Source: Phycisphaeraceae bacterium (lineage in GTDB: Bacteria > Planctomycetota > Phycisphaerae > Phycisphaerales > UBA1924). From it: a stretch of 64,000 bases of DNA. The position numbers and the translations under genes were made by a program. The stretch spans positions 1 to 64,000 of the forward strand of contig JAHCJE010000003.1 of NCBI GenBank assembly GCA_026128865.1, given 5' to 3'. The first letter of the stretch is position 1. Each line of letters begins with the position of its first letter. Positions 35,354 through 44,051 of the stretch are shown here, in pieces. Below the pieces are notes generated by a model. It was not told the origin of the DNA. It made no database searches and worked only from the letters and a program-made list of their open reading frames with translations.

Positions 35354-35452
35354 GTCGGTCGCGCGTCTGAATCGAGCAGTTCACGCTGCCTCACGTGCGC
35401 AGCGATATACTGGGAAAATACATGGGCAGATCACCGAACAGGGAGTGGCTCC

Positions 35453-36547
35453 ATGCAAGTGGATACGAACTCGTTCGTGCTCCGGGACGGCCCCGAACTC
35501 GACGCCATCAGACGGATCTACATGGAGCATTTCTACGGTGAGATCGCCGCGGACCTCGCCGAAACGCAGGACGGCAAACACGACATCGAAGCCAACGCCC
35601 GAGGGCGATACAACCGCACGATCACGAAGGTCATCCCGTGGATCCAGAGGGTATTCGACCTTCGGGGGCAGCGTGTCCTCGAAATCGGGTCCGGGACCGG
35701 TTCCAGCGGCGTTGCTTTGGCTCAGGTCTCCGGCGAAGTCCTAGGCGTCGAGCCGAAGGGACGCTGCCTTGAGGTCGCCCGTCGTCGCGCGGAGATCATG
35801 GGGCGGCCGAACGTTCGCTTCGTTCAGGATCTTTCTCCCAAGGTGTTCGATCGCCTGCGGGACGAGTTCCCACCGCCGCTCGACGCCGTCGTCCTGTCCG
35901 CCGTCTTGGAGCATCAGACTGTCCCTGAGCGGATTCAAACACTCCGCCTGTCATGGGACTGTCTCCGACCTGGGGGCATCCTTGTCGTCGCAGAGTCGCC
36001 CAACCGGCTGACATACATGGACGGGCACACCTCGCGGCTGATGTTCTTCGATATGCTCGAGGAAGAACTCGCGCTGCGTGCCTTCCGCCTATCGCCCCGC
36101 AAAGCCTTCGTGAGCGACATGCAGGCGTGCGTCGACAAATCGTGGCAGGCTGCCAGGGAGATGTGGGTCCGGCGCGGCAGGGGTATCTGCCACTACGATT
36201 TCGACGTCGCCCTCCCGGGTCGGCCCTACGAGATTCTCGCCGACGGGTACGAGCCTGAACCGCTCGAAGCGTTCGGTGTCACTTACGAGGAGCGGCTGCT
36301 GCAATCGTGCGTCGCCATGAACGGACTCGACGTTCCTTCCGTCTTCCTGCGGCACACGATCTATGGTATCTTTCGCAAGCCCGACCCGAGCCGCCCGACT
36401 GCTCCGACGCTCGACAGAACCTTCTCGCCTTTCATCGCTACACGAGACGACCTTGAGTTGCTCGCGGCATTGCTCGCTGATGATGAACACGACAAGGCAA
36501 AGACGCTGCTAGACAAACTTCGCGGCGGTGACCGGAGAAGCTGCTAA
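35453..36547 (+). CDS. Class I SAM-dependent methyltransferase
   Basis: 364 residues. The SAM-binding loop is VLEIGSGTGSSGVALAQ near 82-98, with acidic VEPKG after it and LSAVLEHQTVP as the later motif. The N-terminal ~70 and C-terminal ~150 residues are extra to the fold and not recognised. ATG 35453 follows GGGAG by 7 bases and a TATACT box lies at 35406-35411. In this locus the substrate is likely a sugar or polysaccharide end. GC content falls towards its 3' end. Confidence 0.78.
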   Translation: MQVDTNSFVLRDGPELDAIRRIYMEHFYGEIAADLAETQDGKHDIEANARGRYNRTITKVIPWIQRVFDLRGQRVLEIGSGTGSSGVALAQVSGEVLGVEPKGRCLEVARRRAEIMGRPNVRFVQDLSPKVFDRLRDEFPPPLDAVVLSAVLEHQTVPERIQTLRLSWDCLRPGGILVVAESPNRLTYMDGHTSRLMFFDMLEEELALRAFRLSPRKAFVSDMQACVDKSWQAAREMWVRRGRGICHYDFDVALPGRPYEILADGYEPEPLEAFGVTYEERLLQSCVAMNGLDVPSVFLRHTIYGIFRKPDPSRPTAPTLDRTFSPFIATRDDLELLAALLADDEHDKAKTLLDKLRGGDRRSC

Positions 36548-36760
36548 GACAACAACTCCCCGCTTGTCATGCCGTACATACCGCTAATCTTTTGCTCACA
36601 GCCGGCTTTTTCTCAAGACGCTTCGTTGATGTAACCCATCGCAGGTTGTATCGATTCGGGGCTGCCAAATAAGGCTGAGTTACGATCCGCAACCCCGCGG
36701 GGTCCAGTGCGGTGCCGCAGCGGTTCGATTCGATCTGCGATTCACAGAGGAGATTCTGGC

Positions 36761-38495
36761 ATGGTACACGAGCATTTCCGTCTGCTGGCCGTGGTAGCAG
36801 TCGCAGCTCTTACCACCGTTCAAGCGCTCGCGCAGACGGCGGTCAACGGACTGTCAGGCGATGCGGACGCCAAACACGTGATCAGCTCCAGCGGTTCGTA
36901 TTTTCTAGACGCCAATATCAGCGAGTCCAGCAAGTCGGCGATCAAGGTCACCGCTGCTGACGTCACGCTCGATCTCAACGGTTTCCGTCTCACTGGATCT
37001 TCCACAGGAAAGAGTGGGATTCTTATCGAGGCGGGGCGAGTTGTCATCAAGAACGGAAGCATCGCCAACTGGTCGGAGCACGGTATCGTGGCCGGAGGAT
37101 CAATCCAGAACACGACTGTGCAGAACGTTCAGGTCAATGTTGTCGGCAAGAGCGGGATTCTGCTGCGAGCGAGATCTGTAGTGGACAACTGCAAGGTTGT
37201 GAGCGCAGGCGGCAACGGCGATGGCGATAGCGGGATCGTCATATCGAATGATTCAAGCGTTCGCGATTGCGTCGTTATCTTCACGGGAACATCCGGAGGA
37301 GCGGACGAACATGGGATTGAAGCGACCGGAGGAGTCGTTACGATCGAGAACTGTGTCGCAAGCCTGAATCGCGGCACAGGTATTCTGGGTGCGAACGGAA
37401 GCGTTATCAAAAAACTGTGCTGTGCGGTCCAATGATCGACACGGCATCCAAGTCGGCGACGGTTCTGTCGTTGCTTCATGCGTCGCATTTTTTAATGGAA
37501 CAGACAATGTTGGCACTGGCTTTTATGCTTGGGCAACCATTGGCAATCGCGCGGCTCAGGGGACGTTGTTCGTGGATTGTGTTAGCCGCAACAACAGGGA
37601 GCACGGGTTCTTCACAGGAAACGGCTCCACAGTCATCGGATGTACCGCGACGGGCAACCAACGGCACGGTTTCCGTGCAAATAGCTCGTGGATAAGCGAT
37701 TCTACGGCCAATCTGAATGCCGGAGACGGATTTTACATCATGGACGACTCCAAAATCATGCAGGCCGTTGCCTACGAGAACGAGGGCAGCGGCATCCGGC
37801 TGTATAACTACTCCACGGTTAAGGACACGAACTGCACCAGCAATCGCGTCCACGGCATTTGGGTCTCTGGAGCCTACAACACGATCAAGGACAACTGGTG
37901 CTTCCGCAACGGGCCGGTCAACCAAAGCGGGGAGATGGTCCCGGGGGAACTGATGTCGAACTGCGGCGATCAGTACCAGCACTGCAGCACGGCCCAGGAC
38001 CCGCTCGACTGGCTCAGAGAGAAAGGCTCCGGCATCCACGTTGCACTGTGCGGCACCAACGATTCCGAGAATCCCCAGACCGGCACCGCCTCGGACAACC
38101 GGATCGAGGGCAACCACGTCTCGGTCAATATCGTGGGCATCAGCGTGTTCGGAGAGCGCAACGTGCTCTCCCGCAACACCTCTGTGAGAAACCCATCCTC
38201 GGCCTACACCGTCAATATCAATGCAAATGAGTCAGGCAAGTGGAACTACCGCTACGGCAACAAGTGCGGCAACGAAGACCCCTTCCCGAACATGATCGGC
38301 GTCATCCTCTGTTCATACGACGGCATCGTCGAGAGCGGACAACAGGTGGGGGCCACGATCGGCGGCTACATCGGCCGTGGGCAGGTTCGACCCATTCAGA
38401 CGGTGTGGATCTTCGACCACACAAATGACACAATGGCCCGTGCCTCAACTCAAGACCTGACGGATACCACGTGGTCGAATCTCCACGTGCCCTGA
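36761..38495 (+). pseudogene. Secreted right-handed beta-helix protein interrupted by a +1 shift
   Basis: Read as one gene with one A removed from the run AAAAAA at 37409-37414, this encodes about 577 residues. ATG 36761 has GAGGAG 9 bases upstream. A signal peptide (LLAVVAVAALTTVQALAQ) is followed by repeated beta-helix rungs such as ENCVASLNRGTGILGANGS, VIGCTATGNQRHGF and RIEGNHVSVNIVGISVFGE, as in NosD/polysaccharide lyase-type CASH domains. As sequenced, the upstream frame stops at 37433 (224 residues) and the downstream frame runs on to 38495. Five A instead of six would give a continuous frame (VIKNCAVRSND). Homopolymer slippage, phase variation, or sequence error are all possible. A role in polysaccharide binding or cleavage is inferred from fold and place. 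Confidence 0.8.
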
Positions 38496-38649
38496 CGAGA
38501 GGCGCTCGCAACGGGGCTTGGATTGGCGTTGCACAGTTGGCACTGCATCGGCGGCGCCGTGGATTCCCACACCGCCTACGATTGCTGGCGTCGAGACTGA
38601 CGATACACTCAAGTCGATAGCGGGTACCGATCCCGCGAGTCGGAGCAAG

Positions 38650-38683
38650 GCGGCTGACGCGAAAGCGGGCCGCTTACTTTTTT
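38650..38683 (+). terminator. Possible terminator after the beta-helix gene
   Basis: GCGGC and GCCGC arms around a short inner GC-GAAA-GC stem, followed by TTACTTTTTT. It lies about 155 bases after the beta-helix stop in an otherwise empty stretch. Confidence 0.4.
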
Positions 38684-38742
38684 CGGACCCGTCCGACCGC
38701 ACCGAGGCTTGCGTTCTGCGAACCCGGTGTTCCCCACCTCCC

Positions 38743-39615
38743 CTACAGCACGTCCGCGAAGGCCCGGCGAGCTTTCATGAAGAAGGCGTACCCCGCCACG
38801 GCGACGAGCGCGGCCGCTGCCGTCGTGCCGCCCAACCAGGGCCAATCCGGCTGTGTTCCGTCCAGCAGCACCGCGCGCGCGCCCTGCACGGCCTGCGCCA
38901 TGGGGCTGAGCGCCATCACCGAGCGGTACGGGTCGGGCACGTGCTCCAGGCGGTAGAAGATCGGCGTCATGAAGAACAGCATCATCACCACGAGTTCGAC
39001 CACGTTCCGCAGGTCTCGCAGGAACACCCCCAGCGCGGACAAAAACCAGTTCAGCCCCAGCGACAGCAGGCACACCGGCAGCAGCACCAGCGGCAACTCG
39101 ACGATGGTCCAGTAGGGCACGTGCCTGGGCGAGAGGAGCATGAACGCTCCCAGCCATACCACCATCCCCAGCGCGAAGTTCACCAACGCGACCAGCAGGG
39201 ACGAGACCGCGAAGACCTCCAGCGGCATCACCACTTTCTTCACGTACTGCGGTCGGCCCACGATGGCTCCGGGCGCGCGCCCCACCATTTCCCTGAAAAC
39301 ACCGAAGACCAGGATGCCGACGTAGATCTCCAGGGCGAGGCGGCTGATGTCTCTCTCGCTCCCCCCGATGCCCGTCGCCTCGTGCCGGGCGGTGAAGACG
39401 ACGCCGAAGACGAAGGTGTAGATCGCCAGCAGGAGGAGCGGGTGCGCGACGGCCCACAGCACCCCCAGCACCTGCCCCTTGTATTCGGCCTCGACCTCGT
39501 GGCGTGCGAACTCGCAGGCCAGGCCGCGCCCGGACCACAGGCCGCGCACCATCCGCGCCGGGTTCAGGTGCGCCCACAGGGGCAGAGGCTCGTGGCTCAT
39601 GGGCGCGGTGGACAT
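38743..39615 (-). CDS. wzm: Polysaccharide ABC exporter permease
   Basis: 290 residues, ABC-2 type permease with about six membrane helices. The family landmark after the amphipathic start is EYKGQVLGVLWAVAHPLLLL, and FYRLEHVPDPYRSVMALSPM with the later helix is typical of Wzm/TagG. It forms the channel through which a lipid-linked O-antigen or capsule chain crosses the inner membrane. It is divergent from its ATPase gene wzt with 109 bases between, whereas wzm and wzt usually lie in tandem. ATG 39615 is chosen as the first in-frame start of usual family type. Confidence 0.87.
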   Translation of the reverse strand: MSTAPMSHEPLPLWAHLNPARMVRGLWSGRGLACEFARHEVEAEYKGQVLGVLWAVAHPLLLLAIYTFVFGVVFTARHEATGIGGSERDISRLALEIYVGILVFGVFREMVGRAPGAIVGRPQYVKKVVMPLEVFAVSSLLVALVNFALGMVVWLGAFMLLSPRHVPYWTIVELPLVLLPVCLLSLGLNWFLSALGVFLRDLRNVVELVVMMLFFMTPIFYRLEHVPDPYRSVMALSPMAQAVQGARAVLLDGTQPDWPWLGGTTAAAALVAVAGYAFFMKARRAFADVL

Positions 39616-39668
39616 GGCGCGGGGTGTCGTCGGCGCGCCGCGGCGAGGGGTCGCGCCCGCATCCGGCG

Positions 39669-39674
39669 TATACT
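39669..39674 (+). promoter_or_regulatory. Candidate -10 box for wzt
   Basis: TATACT 51 bases before the wzt ATG, in the 109-bp divergent wzm-wzt region; -35 box not evident. Confidence 0.4.
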
Positions 39675-39724
39675 ACACGCCGCGGCGAATCGGGAGTGGA
39701 GGCCCGTCCGCCGGGCCACGAGCC

Positions 39725-41107
39725 ATGCCCCAGCCGATCGCACCAGCACCGTCCGCACCGGCAGCTGCGCCCGACGCGCACGATGTCGACCGTCTCGCCG
39801 AAACCGACGATCGCCCTGTCCTCGTCGAGGTGATCAACCTCGGCAAGTGCTACCACGTCTACGCCCGCCCCGCCGACAGGCTCAGGCAGGCCCTCTTCCG
39901 CTGGAAGCGGCGTTACTACCGAGAGTTCTGGGCCGTGCGGGGCGTGTCGTTCACCATCCGACGCGGCGAAACGCTCGGCATCATCGGACGCAACGGGTCC
40001 GGGAAGTCCACCCTTCTGCAGATGATCTGCGGCACGCTCGCCCCCACGGAGGGTCGTTCCGCCGTCCACGGCTCGATCTCCGCGCTGCTCGAACTGGGTA
40101 CGGGGTTCAACAAAGAGTTCACAGGACGCGAGAACGTCTACCTCGCAGGTGCGATCCGCGGCCTGCCCCGCAAGCACATCGACCGGATCTTCGACCGCAT
40201 CGTCGAGTTCGCCGACATCGGCGATTTCATCGACCAGCCCGTGAAGACCTACTCGAGCGGCATGTACGTTCGCCTCGCCTTCGCAGTCTCCGCACAGGTC
40301 CGCCCGGACGTGCTGGTCGTGGACGAGGCGCTCTCCGTGGGCGATGTCTTCTTCCAGCAGAAGTGCAACCGCTACATGAAGGAAGAACTGCGCAACACGA
40401 CCAAACTCCTCGTCACGCACGACCTGAACGCCGTCACCACCCACTGTGACCGTGTGATCGTCATGCACCGGGGTTCGGCGGTCTTCGAGGGCGTGCCGAA
40501 GGACGCTGTCGCGTTCTACACGAGGCTGATCCACGATGAGGAGTTTCGTGCGCCCTCTGGTGTGCAGCGCCAGGGGCAGGTCGCCGGCCCTAACGCTCCT
40601 CCCGCCCGCGACACGTACGCCCACCTCCCCTGGGTGACAGTCGAGCCGGAGTCGCGCGGCGGCGCGGGAGAGGTCGTCATCGAACGCGTTGCAGTCACCG
40701 ACGCCGAGGGGCGTGCGCTCTCGGTCGCGCAACCTGGGGTCACCTTCCATTGCTACTACGACGTCTCGACTCCCGTGCAGAAGGATCGGCTCATCTTCGG
40801 CGTGGTGCTGCGAGACCGACTCGGCAACGCGGTCTGCGGCGACAACACGCTCTCACTGCCGGACTCGCAGGTCATGCTCGACGCGCCGGGGAGATGGGTC
40901 GTTCGGCTCGAGTACCGGTGGCCACTCCTCAGGCCGGGCGACTACACCGCGACGTTCGGGGTCGGGGAGGGGACGGACCCGCTGCACCACACCGTGCAGT
41001 GCTGGGCGCACAATGCAGTCGCCATCAGCGGCATCAGCCCGCGCCGGACGATCCACGGCATGTTCACCAACCCCCTGCGCAGCGTGAAGGTGGCGCGACT
41101 TGGCTAA
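39725..41107 (+). CDS. wzt: Polysaccharide ABC exporter ATPase with C-terminal substrate-binding domain
   Basis: 460 residues. The ABC domain (about 40-285) has Walker A GIIGRNGSGKST, the signature TYSSGMYVRLAFAV, Walker B VLVVDEALSVGD and the switch VTHDL. After it, residues about 310-460 form a beta-sandwich of the Wzt_C type (VTFHCYYDVSTPVQKDRLIF, then VRLEYRWPLLRPGDY), which in O9a-type systems recognises the modified chain end before export. This fits the methyl- and sulfotransferases of the locus as possible chain-end modifiers. It overlaps the next gene by 8 bases. Confidence 0.9.
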   Translation: MPQPIAPAPSAPAAAPDAHDVDRLAETDDRPVLVEVINLGKCYHVYARPADRLRQALFRWKRRYYREFWAVRGVSFTIRRGETLGIIGRNGSGKSTLLQMICGTLAPTEGRSAVHGSISALLELGTGFNKEFTGRENVYLAGAIRGLPRKHIDRIFDRIVEFADIGDFIDQPVKTYSSGMYVRLAFAVSAQVRPDVLVVDEALSVGDVFFQQKCNRYMKEELRNTTKLLVTHDLNAVTTHCDRVIVMHRGSAVFEGVPKDAVAFYTRLIHDEEFRAPSGVQRQGQVAGPNAPPARDTYAHLPWVTVEPESRGGAGEVVIERVAVTDAEGRALSVAQPGVTFHCYYDVSTPVQKDRLIFGVVLRDRLGNAVCGDNTLSLPDSQVMLDAPGRWVVRLEYRWPLLRPGDYTATFGVGEGTDPLHHTVQCWAHNAVAISGISPRRTIHGMFTNPLRSVKVARLG

Positions 41108-42539
41108 GCGAACGTGGGTAGTTCGTGATCCCGTCTTCGTGGCCGACCGCGTCTGCCCGATGATGCCCGTCTGGCCGTGGGGGGGGCACAGGAACTTCGC
41201 CTACGACCTCGTCAGATGGATGCGCCCGGCTCAGATCGCGGAACTCGGCGTCCACTGGGGAACTTCTTTCTTCGCCTTCGCCCAGGCAGCGAAGGACGCC
41301 CGTATCCCGTGCCGGCTCATCGGCGTGGACACCTTTGAGGGCGACCCGCACGCCGGGCAGTATGGCGACGAGGTCTACGACACGGTTCGCGCCATCATCG
41401 CCCGGTTCTTCCCGAGACTGAGCATCACGCTCCATCGCTCCCTGTTCCTCGAGGCACTGGCGCACGTAGCCGACGATTCCTGCGACCTGATCCACATCGA
41501 CGGCCTGCACACCTACGAGGCCGTTCAGGAGGACTTCACGACCTGGCTTCCGAAACTCGCGCCGGACGGCGTCATGCTCTTCCACGACACCGCGCCGTCC
41601 ACGGGATACGGCTCGGCGGACTTCTGGCGCGACATCTCCGCCGAGCGCCCGAGCTTTGCGTTCACCCACTCGTGGGGGCTTGGCGTGCTCTTTCCGAAGG
41701 GGGACCGGAGGCTGCGCGAGATGCAGGCACAGGGCCTCGAAGACAAGATCGCACTCTACACGCACAAGGCGAACGCGGACCTGCTTCGCCGCCAGCTCGC
41801 CGACACGGGTCGGATGGCACAGAGTCGATTCGAGACGATCGAGAAGCAGCGCAGCGTGCTCGAGGGCCGCGACGCCGCGATCGCACGTCTCCGGGCCGAT
41901 CTCGAGTCCGCACGCACGCAGGCGCGTGAGCGGATGGCCGCGCTCGAGAGACAGTCCGAGATGATCCGAAGCCGCACCTCACTCGCCGAGAACTTGCGCG
42001 TGACGCTGGACGCACTCCGTGCGTCTTCGAAGGAGCACGTGGAGAGGCTGACGGCGCGTGTCGAAGAACTCAAGGACCACGTCCGTCGCCGCGAAGAGAG
42101 CGTGCATGCCGCCAAGAACCGCATCGCTCGCCTCGAGGCGGCACGCGACGAGTCACGCGAACGAGCGGCCTCTCTTTCCCGGGAGGTCGTCGAACTCAGA
42201 CGCCGAATCAACGAGGCCGAAGCCATGAACGCACGCCTGTCCGAACGCTTGGATGCCCTCTCCCGCCGCACCGATGAGATCGAGGCCGCCGGCGCGGAGA
42301 CCCGATCCACGCTCGCCAGCGAGCTTGCCGAGATCCGCGAAGCACTGCACGCCGTCGAGCGTCGCATGAAGGGCCACCATGCACGGCTCAGCCAGGCCGA
42401 CGCCGACGCCGAACTGATGCAGATCCGGGCCGAGCACGTCGAACGCGTGGTTGCCGACCTCCGCCGCCGCCTCGGCGCTCTCGACAATGGCGCCTGGACG
42501 GACGACGCGTCGTCCCAGCGTTCGGGAGCAGCGCAATGA
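41100..42539 (+). CDS. SAM methyltransferase with long C-terminal coiled coil
   Basis: 479 residues. The N-terminal ~215 residues are a class I methyltransferase of the Methyltransf_24/CmcI-like type (IAELGVHWGTSFFAFAQAAK, LIGVDTFEGD, CDLIHIDGLHTYEAV). From about 225 to 465 the chain is heptad-rich and charged (for example LTARVEELKDHVRRREESVH), a coiled coil of some 240 residues. A chain-terminating methyltransferase coupled to a coiled-coil ruler, as in WbdD, is a known way of setting O-antigen length; a similar role is inferred here. The TTG start overlaps wzt; its stop overlaps the GT4 gene as ATGA. Confidence 0.75.
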   Translation: MAKRTWVVRDPVFVADRVCPMMPVWPWGGHRNFAYDLVRWMRPAQIAELGVHWGTSFFAFAQAAKDARIPCRLIGVDTFEGDPHAGQYGDEVYDTVRAIIARFFPRLSITLHRSLFLEALAHVADDSCDLIHIDGLHTYEAVQEDFTTWLPKLAPDGVMLFHDTAPSTGYGSADFWRDISAERPSFAFTHSWGLGVLFPKGDRRLREMQAQGLEDKIALYTHKANADLLRRQLADTGRMAQSRFETIEKQRSVLEGRDAAIARLRADLESARTQARERMAALERQSEMIRSRTSLAENLRVTLDALRASSKEHVERLTARVEELKDHVRRREESVHAAKNRIARLEAARDESRERAASLSREVVELRRRINEAEAMNARLSERLDALSRRTDEIEAAGAETRSTLASELAEIREALHAVERRMKGHHARLSQADADAELMQIRAEHVERVVADLRRRLGALDNGAWTDDASSQRSGAAQ

Positions 42540-44032
42540 CCGGTCCAACGGACAACGGGCACCTTGTCGGGAGTGCGGGCGTGCGCGCCCGGATCGCGTG
42601 GCTCGTCCCGCGCCCGCTCGAAGGTTCGGGCGGGCACAGAACAATCCTGCAGAACATCGCAGCGCTTGAGCGCGCCGGGTACGAGTGCTGGCTGTACGTC
42701 GAGGATCCCCCTCGAGCCCACGGCGACGCGAGCGAGGAGGAGCGGCTGGCGACGGTGAGGGACGAGTTCGCCGCGTATTTCGGGTTCCGAAGCGATCGGA
42801 TGCGTCTCGGGTTCCAGATCGACCAGCCGCCCGATCTCATCTTCGCGACCGCGTGGTACACGGCCCGCTTCGCCGCTCATGCGCCGTACCGCTGCCCCAA
42901 GGCCTACTTCGTGCAGGACTTCGAGGCCTACTTCATGCCCGTCAATGACGCCTACATCATCGCGGAGGATTCGTACCGCCTCGGCCTGCACGCGGTCACG
43001 ATCGGTCGCTGGCTCACCCACAAGCTCTCGAGCGAGTTCGGTTGTACGGCGACCTGGTTCGATTTCTGCGCGGACGGCGAGGTGTACCGGCCCGATCCCG
43101 GCGTCGCGCGCGAGCGCGCCGTCTGCGCCATCTACCAGCCCGAAAAGCCGCGACGCTGTCCGGGCTTGCTCGTGCAGGCGCTCACCTGCATGAGGCACTT
43201 CAGGCCGGACATCAAGGTCTATCTCTACGGCACGCGTGAGAAGCCCGAACTCCCGTTCGATCACGAGCACCTCGGCCTTGTCTCCGTGCGGGAGTGCGCC
43301 GACCTCTACAACCGCTGCCGCGCCGGCCTGTGTATCAGCGCGACGAATCCATCTCGCATCCCCTTCGAGATGATGGCGTGCGGCCTGCCGGTCGTGGACA
43401 TCCACAGGCCCAACAACCTGCACGACCAGCCCGAGAACGGTGTGCTGCTCGCCGAGCCGCGCCCGGAGGAGCTTGCCCGCGCCCTGATTACGCTCGTGGA
43501 GGATGACAACAGACGCTCCGCGATGTCTGCCTACGCCCGAGAGTACATGCGTCCCCGCACGCTCGAGCACGGCTACGCCCAGTTCGTCGCCGCGGTTGAG
43601 GATCTGCTCTCGGGGCGCACCACCGGATGGACCGACCGAACGCACGGCATCGAACCGCTGTACCACCGCGGCCCGCGCCTCCCGATCGCCATCGACCCGC
43701 TCTCTGGTAAGCCCGTCGCCACGCCACCCCCCGACGACTGGAGCGAACGCACTCGCCTCGAAGCCGAGCAGCGCCTCGCCGCACGGGCGGAACTCGAGTC
43801 AATCCTATCGTCCCGCGCATGGCGGCTCATCGACTCGATCAAGCACATGGGACCGATGCGAGCCGTTGCACGCGCCCGCTTCGGCGACTCGTGGGACGGC
43901 ATCGACCCACGCGAGGATCCCCGCCACACGCTCAATCGCATCCGCGGCAGCCGCACCTATCGCCTGATCGCCGGTGTCAAGTCCGCACCGCCTTACCGCT
44001 GGGTCGCGGCCGCAAAGAACGACCGACGCTGA
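42536..44032 (+). CDS. WsaF-like family 4 glycosyltransferase
   Basis: 498 residues. The N-terminal half has YFVQDFEAYFMPVNDAYIIA, which resembles rhamnosyltransferase WsaF, and the C-terminal Rossmann half has ISATNPSRIPFEMMACGLPVV with the GT4 Glu. It would add a sugar, perhaps rhamnose, to the chain. The last ~90 residues carry two units of an SRAWRLIDSIK / SRTYRLIAGVK motif that recur at the end of the following HAD-type protein. It starts in a 4-base overlap with the methyltransferase. The surrounding genes are cotranscribed by spacing. Confidence 0.83.
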   Translation: MTGPTDNGHLVGSAGVRARIAWLVPRPLEGSGGHRTILQNIAALERAGYECWLYVEDPPRAHGDASEEERLATVRDEFAAYFGFRSDRMRLGFQIDQPPDLIFATAWYTARFAAHAPYRCPKAYFVQDFEAYFMPVNDAYIIAEDSYRLGLHAVTIGRWLTHKLSSEFGCTATWFDFCADGEVYRPDPGVARERAVCAIYQPEKPRRCPGLLVQALTCMRHFRPDIKVYLYGTREKPELPFDHEHLGLVSVRECADLYNRCRAGLCISATNPSRIPFEMMACGLPVVDIHRPNNLHDQPENGVLLAEPRPEELARALITLVEDDNRRSAMSAYAREYMRPRTLEHGYAQFVAAVEDLLSGRTTGWTDRTHGIEPLYHRGPRLPIAIDPLSGKPVATPPPDDWSERTRLEAEQRLAARAELESILSSRAWRLIDSIKHMGPMRAVARARFGDSWDGIDPREDPRHTLNRIRGSRTYRLIAGVKSAPPYRWVAAAKNDRR

Positions 44033-44051
44033 ACCGACGGAGCGAACACCC

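Noticed and set aside
38518-39724. Plus-strand frame leading into wzt
   Set aside because: It is antisense to wzm and of Arg/His/Gln-rich shadow composition; wzt begins at 39725.
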